A stretch of 64,000 nucleotides of DNA from Cordia subcordata (lineage: Eukaryota > Streptophyta > Magnoliopsida > Boraginales > Cordiaceae): the NCBI GenBank assembly GCA_028554755.1, contig JAPTOF010000002.1, positions 28,515,001 to 28,579,000 of the forward strand, in the 5' to 3' direction. The first letter of the stretch is position 1, and the number at the start of each line of letters is the position of its first letter. The position numbers and the translations under genes are program-made. Under the pieces are notes generated by a model. It had not been told where the DNA came from, did no database searches, and worked only from the letters and a program-made list of their open reading frames with translations. This document shows positions 62,727-64,000 of this stretch, piece after piece.

Positions 62727-63130
62727 GAGGGTGTTTGGTCGGTCAAACTAGCTTATAAGCCAAAAATGAAAATTGACATGTTTGGCAAATTTGCTTATTA
62801 TTCAAGGTTGCTTATAAGCTGGCAAAAAAAAAAAAAAAGCAGGTGGGGAGCAACTTTTTTTTTTTAGGTGCTTATAAGCACTTGGTCAAAGTAAACAAGA
62901 AGATTTGTTTGTCCTTAAAAAAGAGAAGCAAATTACAAAAACATGTTTTTTTAGTTATTTTAACTATTTTTGCTACTTATAAGTACTTATTTACCATATA
63001 TGTCAGTAACTTATAAGCATATATTATCCAAACATATCTCTGTTTATTTATTACTAGCTCAAAAGTAACTTTTTGTTTATAAACAACATCTGTTGATAAG
63101 CACTTAAAAATAAGCAAAGCCAAATGGGCT
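62727..63130. mobile_element. Tourist-like sequence, composite or nested
   Basis: Left end GAGGGTGTTTGG after TAA, several internal GCTTATAAGC blocks, and right end AAATAAGCAAAGCCAAATGGGC of the 40543-type family. The two ends are of different subtypes, so two elements may be joined or nested. Confidence 0.5.
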
Positions 63131-63730
63131 CCAACTCTTCACAAGGAATTCCATCCAAAAATGCAGAGTTTATGGCCAATTGGTATTGCTCATCATACAA
63201 ATTAAAGAAATATTTCTTATGTGTAAGCAAATTACTATATTTTTTTAAAAAATTATTCCTTGCATCGCGTGGCAATAAATTTAATCTTAAATTAAAGAAT
63301 TCAAAATTTATTAAAGACATATCTATGTGACATTTTATCATGATTAGATTTCTCTGTCTGTCTTGATGGTCCTATTAGTTAACGCAATTTTCTCTCTGAC
63401 ATAAGAAAAACAGGTATCATTCTAATGGAACTTTGGGCATCGTCTTGTTTTTTGGCTCTACATGGACCCGGACCACCAAGGAAAAAGAGAGAAATCTGGG
63501 CTACTACTTGGAGCCCACATGAATACTGTTTACCTGTCTTTTATTTCTACCTTAGAATTTAAATCGCCTTACAATGTTGATTATTGTATAACACAATAAT
63601 ATCTTTTTTTTTTTCTCGATATCATTTATTAGGGGCGATACTATGATAAATCTCACCTATATAATGTTGAAGTTGTTTAAATGTCGAGCTGTAATGCAAG
63701 CATTGATATGGCTGTGTTCTCCCTCTCTTT

Positions 63731-63957
63731 GTTGAAGGTATTGAAGTTACTTGTTTAAATTTCATGATAAACAGAATAAAAATCTTATAATATACAATGA
63801 CTTAGTTACGGATTAATAATGAAAGGGAATCTAATTAAAGATTTTTATTCTGTTTATCATGAGATTTAGACAAGTAATTCCAATGCCTTCAACAATATAT
63901 TATACAATGAATTAGTTACGGATTAATAATGAAACAGGATCTAATTAAAAATTTTTA
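63731..63957. repeat. Hairpin plus direct repeat (A-B-A'-B order)
   Basis: Arm A 63731-63786 is the near-perfect inverted match of A' 63838-63893 (for example CATGATAAACAGAATAAAAATCT and its complement). Loop B (63787-63840) recurs as B2 (about 63894-63957), sharing TTAGTTACGGATTAATAATG. Confidence 0.85.
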
Positions 63958-64000
63958 GCCATCATTATTATTCGGGAAAAGAAAAGAAAAAGAGTACAAG

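Larger units (their letters stand above)
59061..63730. other. Gene-free DNA with several small repeats
   Basis: No gene recognised. It includes a possible hAT-like element (60530-61380), two Tourist-like elements and a CA/TA microsatellite (61910-61945). Open frames at 61266 and 63054-63341 have no known domain; the latter overlaps MITE sequence. Confidence 0.5.

Noticed and set aside
1..64000. CRISPR array or bacterial-type operon
   Set aside because: No regularly spaced short repeats with unique spacers; gene structure is eukaryotic with introns throughout.

Overview
The window is nuclear DNA from a flowering plant, most likely a eudicot. The coding genes carry plant-specific families (DYW-type PPR, B2-type CDK, PILS auxin carrier, AT-hook AHL, plant HMG-CoA reductase). 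Introns are GT-AG with T-rich acceptors, the intergenic DNA is very AT-rich, and it is loaded with small plant transposons. I could not fix the species.

Layout. 1-1033 (+): 3' end of a PPR-DYW RNA-editing factor, cut by the window edge. 3019-5054 (+): complete eight-exon CDKB2 mitotic kinase. 5769-11907 (-): complete ten-exon PILS auxin-transport-like membrane protein, convergent with CDKB2. 13-32.9 kb: long gene-free stretch holding a plastid 16S rDNA insertion (about 16.1-16.4 kb), two foldback elements, microsatellites, and a decayed Tat-like LTR retrotransposon (23.6-28.2 kb) that keeps a broken antisense ORF with its own TATA box. 32985-33914 (-): single-exon AHL DNA-binding protein, with a likely 5' leader intron and a distal TATA box. 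35-52.5 kb: gene-free, with Tourist-like MITEs, miniature LTR elements and a hAT-type insertion. 52586-55516 (-): complete four-exon HMG-CoA reductase, the committed step of the cytosolic mevalonate pathway. 56-64 kb: gene-free, with a LINE remnant split by a 462-bp MITE, and a hairpin-plus-direct-repeat structure at the right edge.

The five genes are not an operon-like set. They act separately in organelle RNA editing, cell division, auxin homeostasis, chromatin/transcription and isoprenoid synthesis. Exon boundaries were read by eye, and the reading frame was carried through every splice junction for the three multi-exon genes. I found no CRISPR array, intact rRNA or tRNA gene, and nothing I would call a new defence or metabolic system. 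The points most worth follow-up are a family of very small LTR elements (three copies, two with target-site duplications), the antisense ORF with its own promoter in the Tat-like element, the plastid rDNA insertion, and long inverted-repeat elements that could make hairpin RNA.
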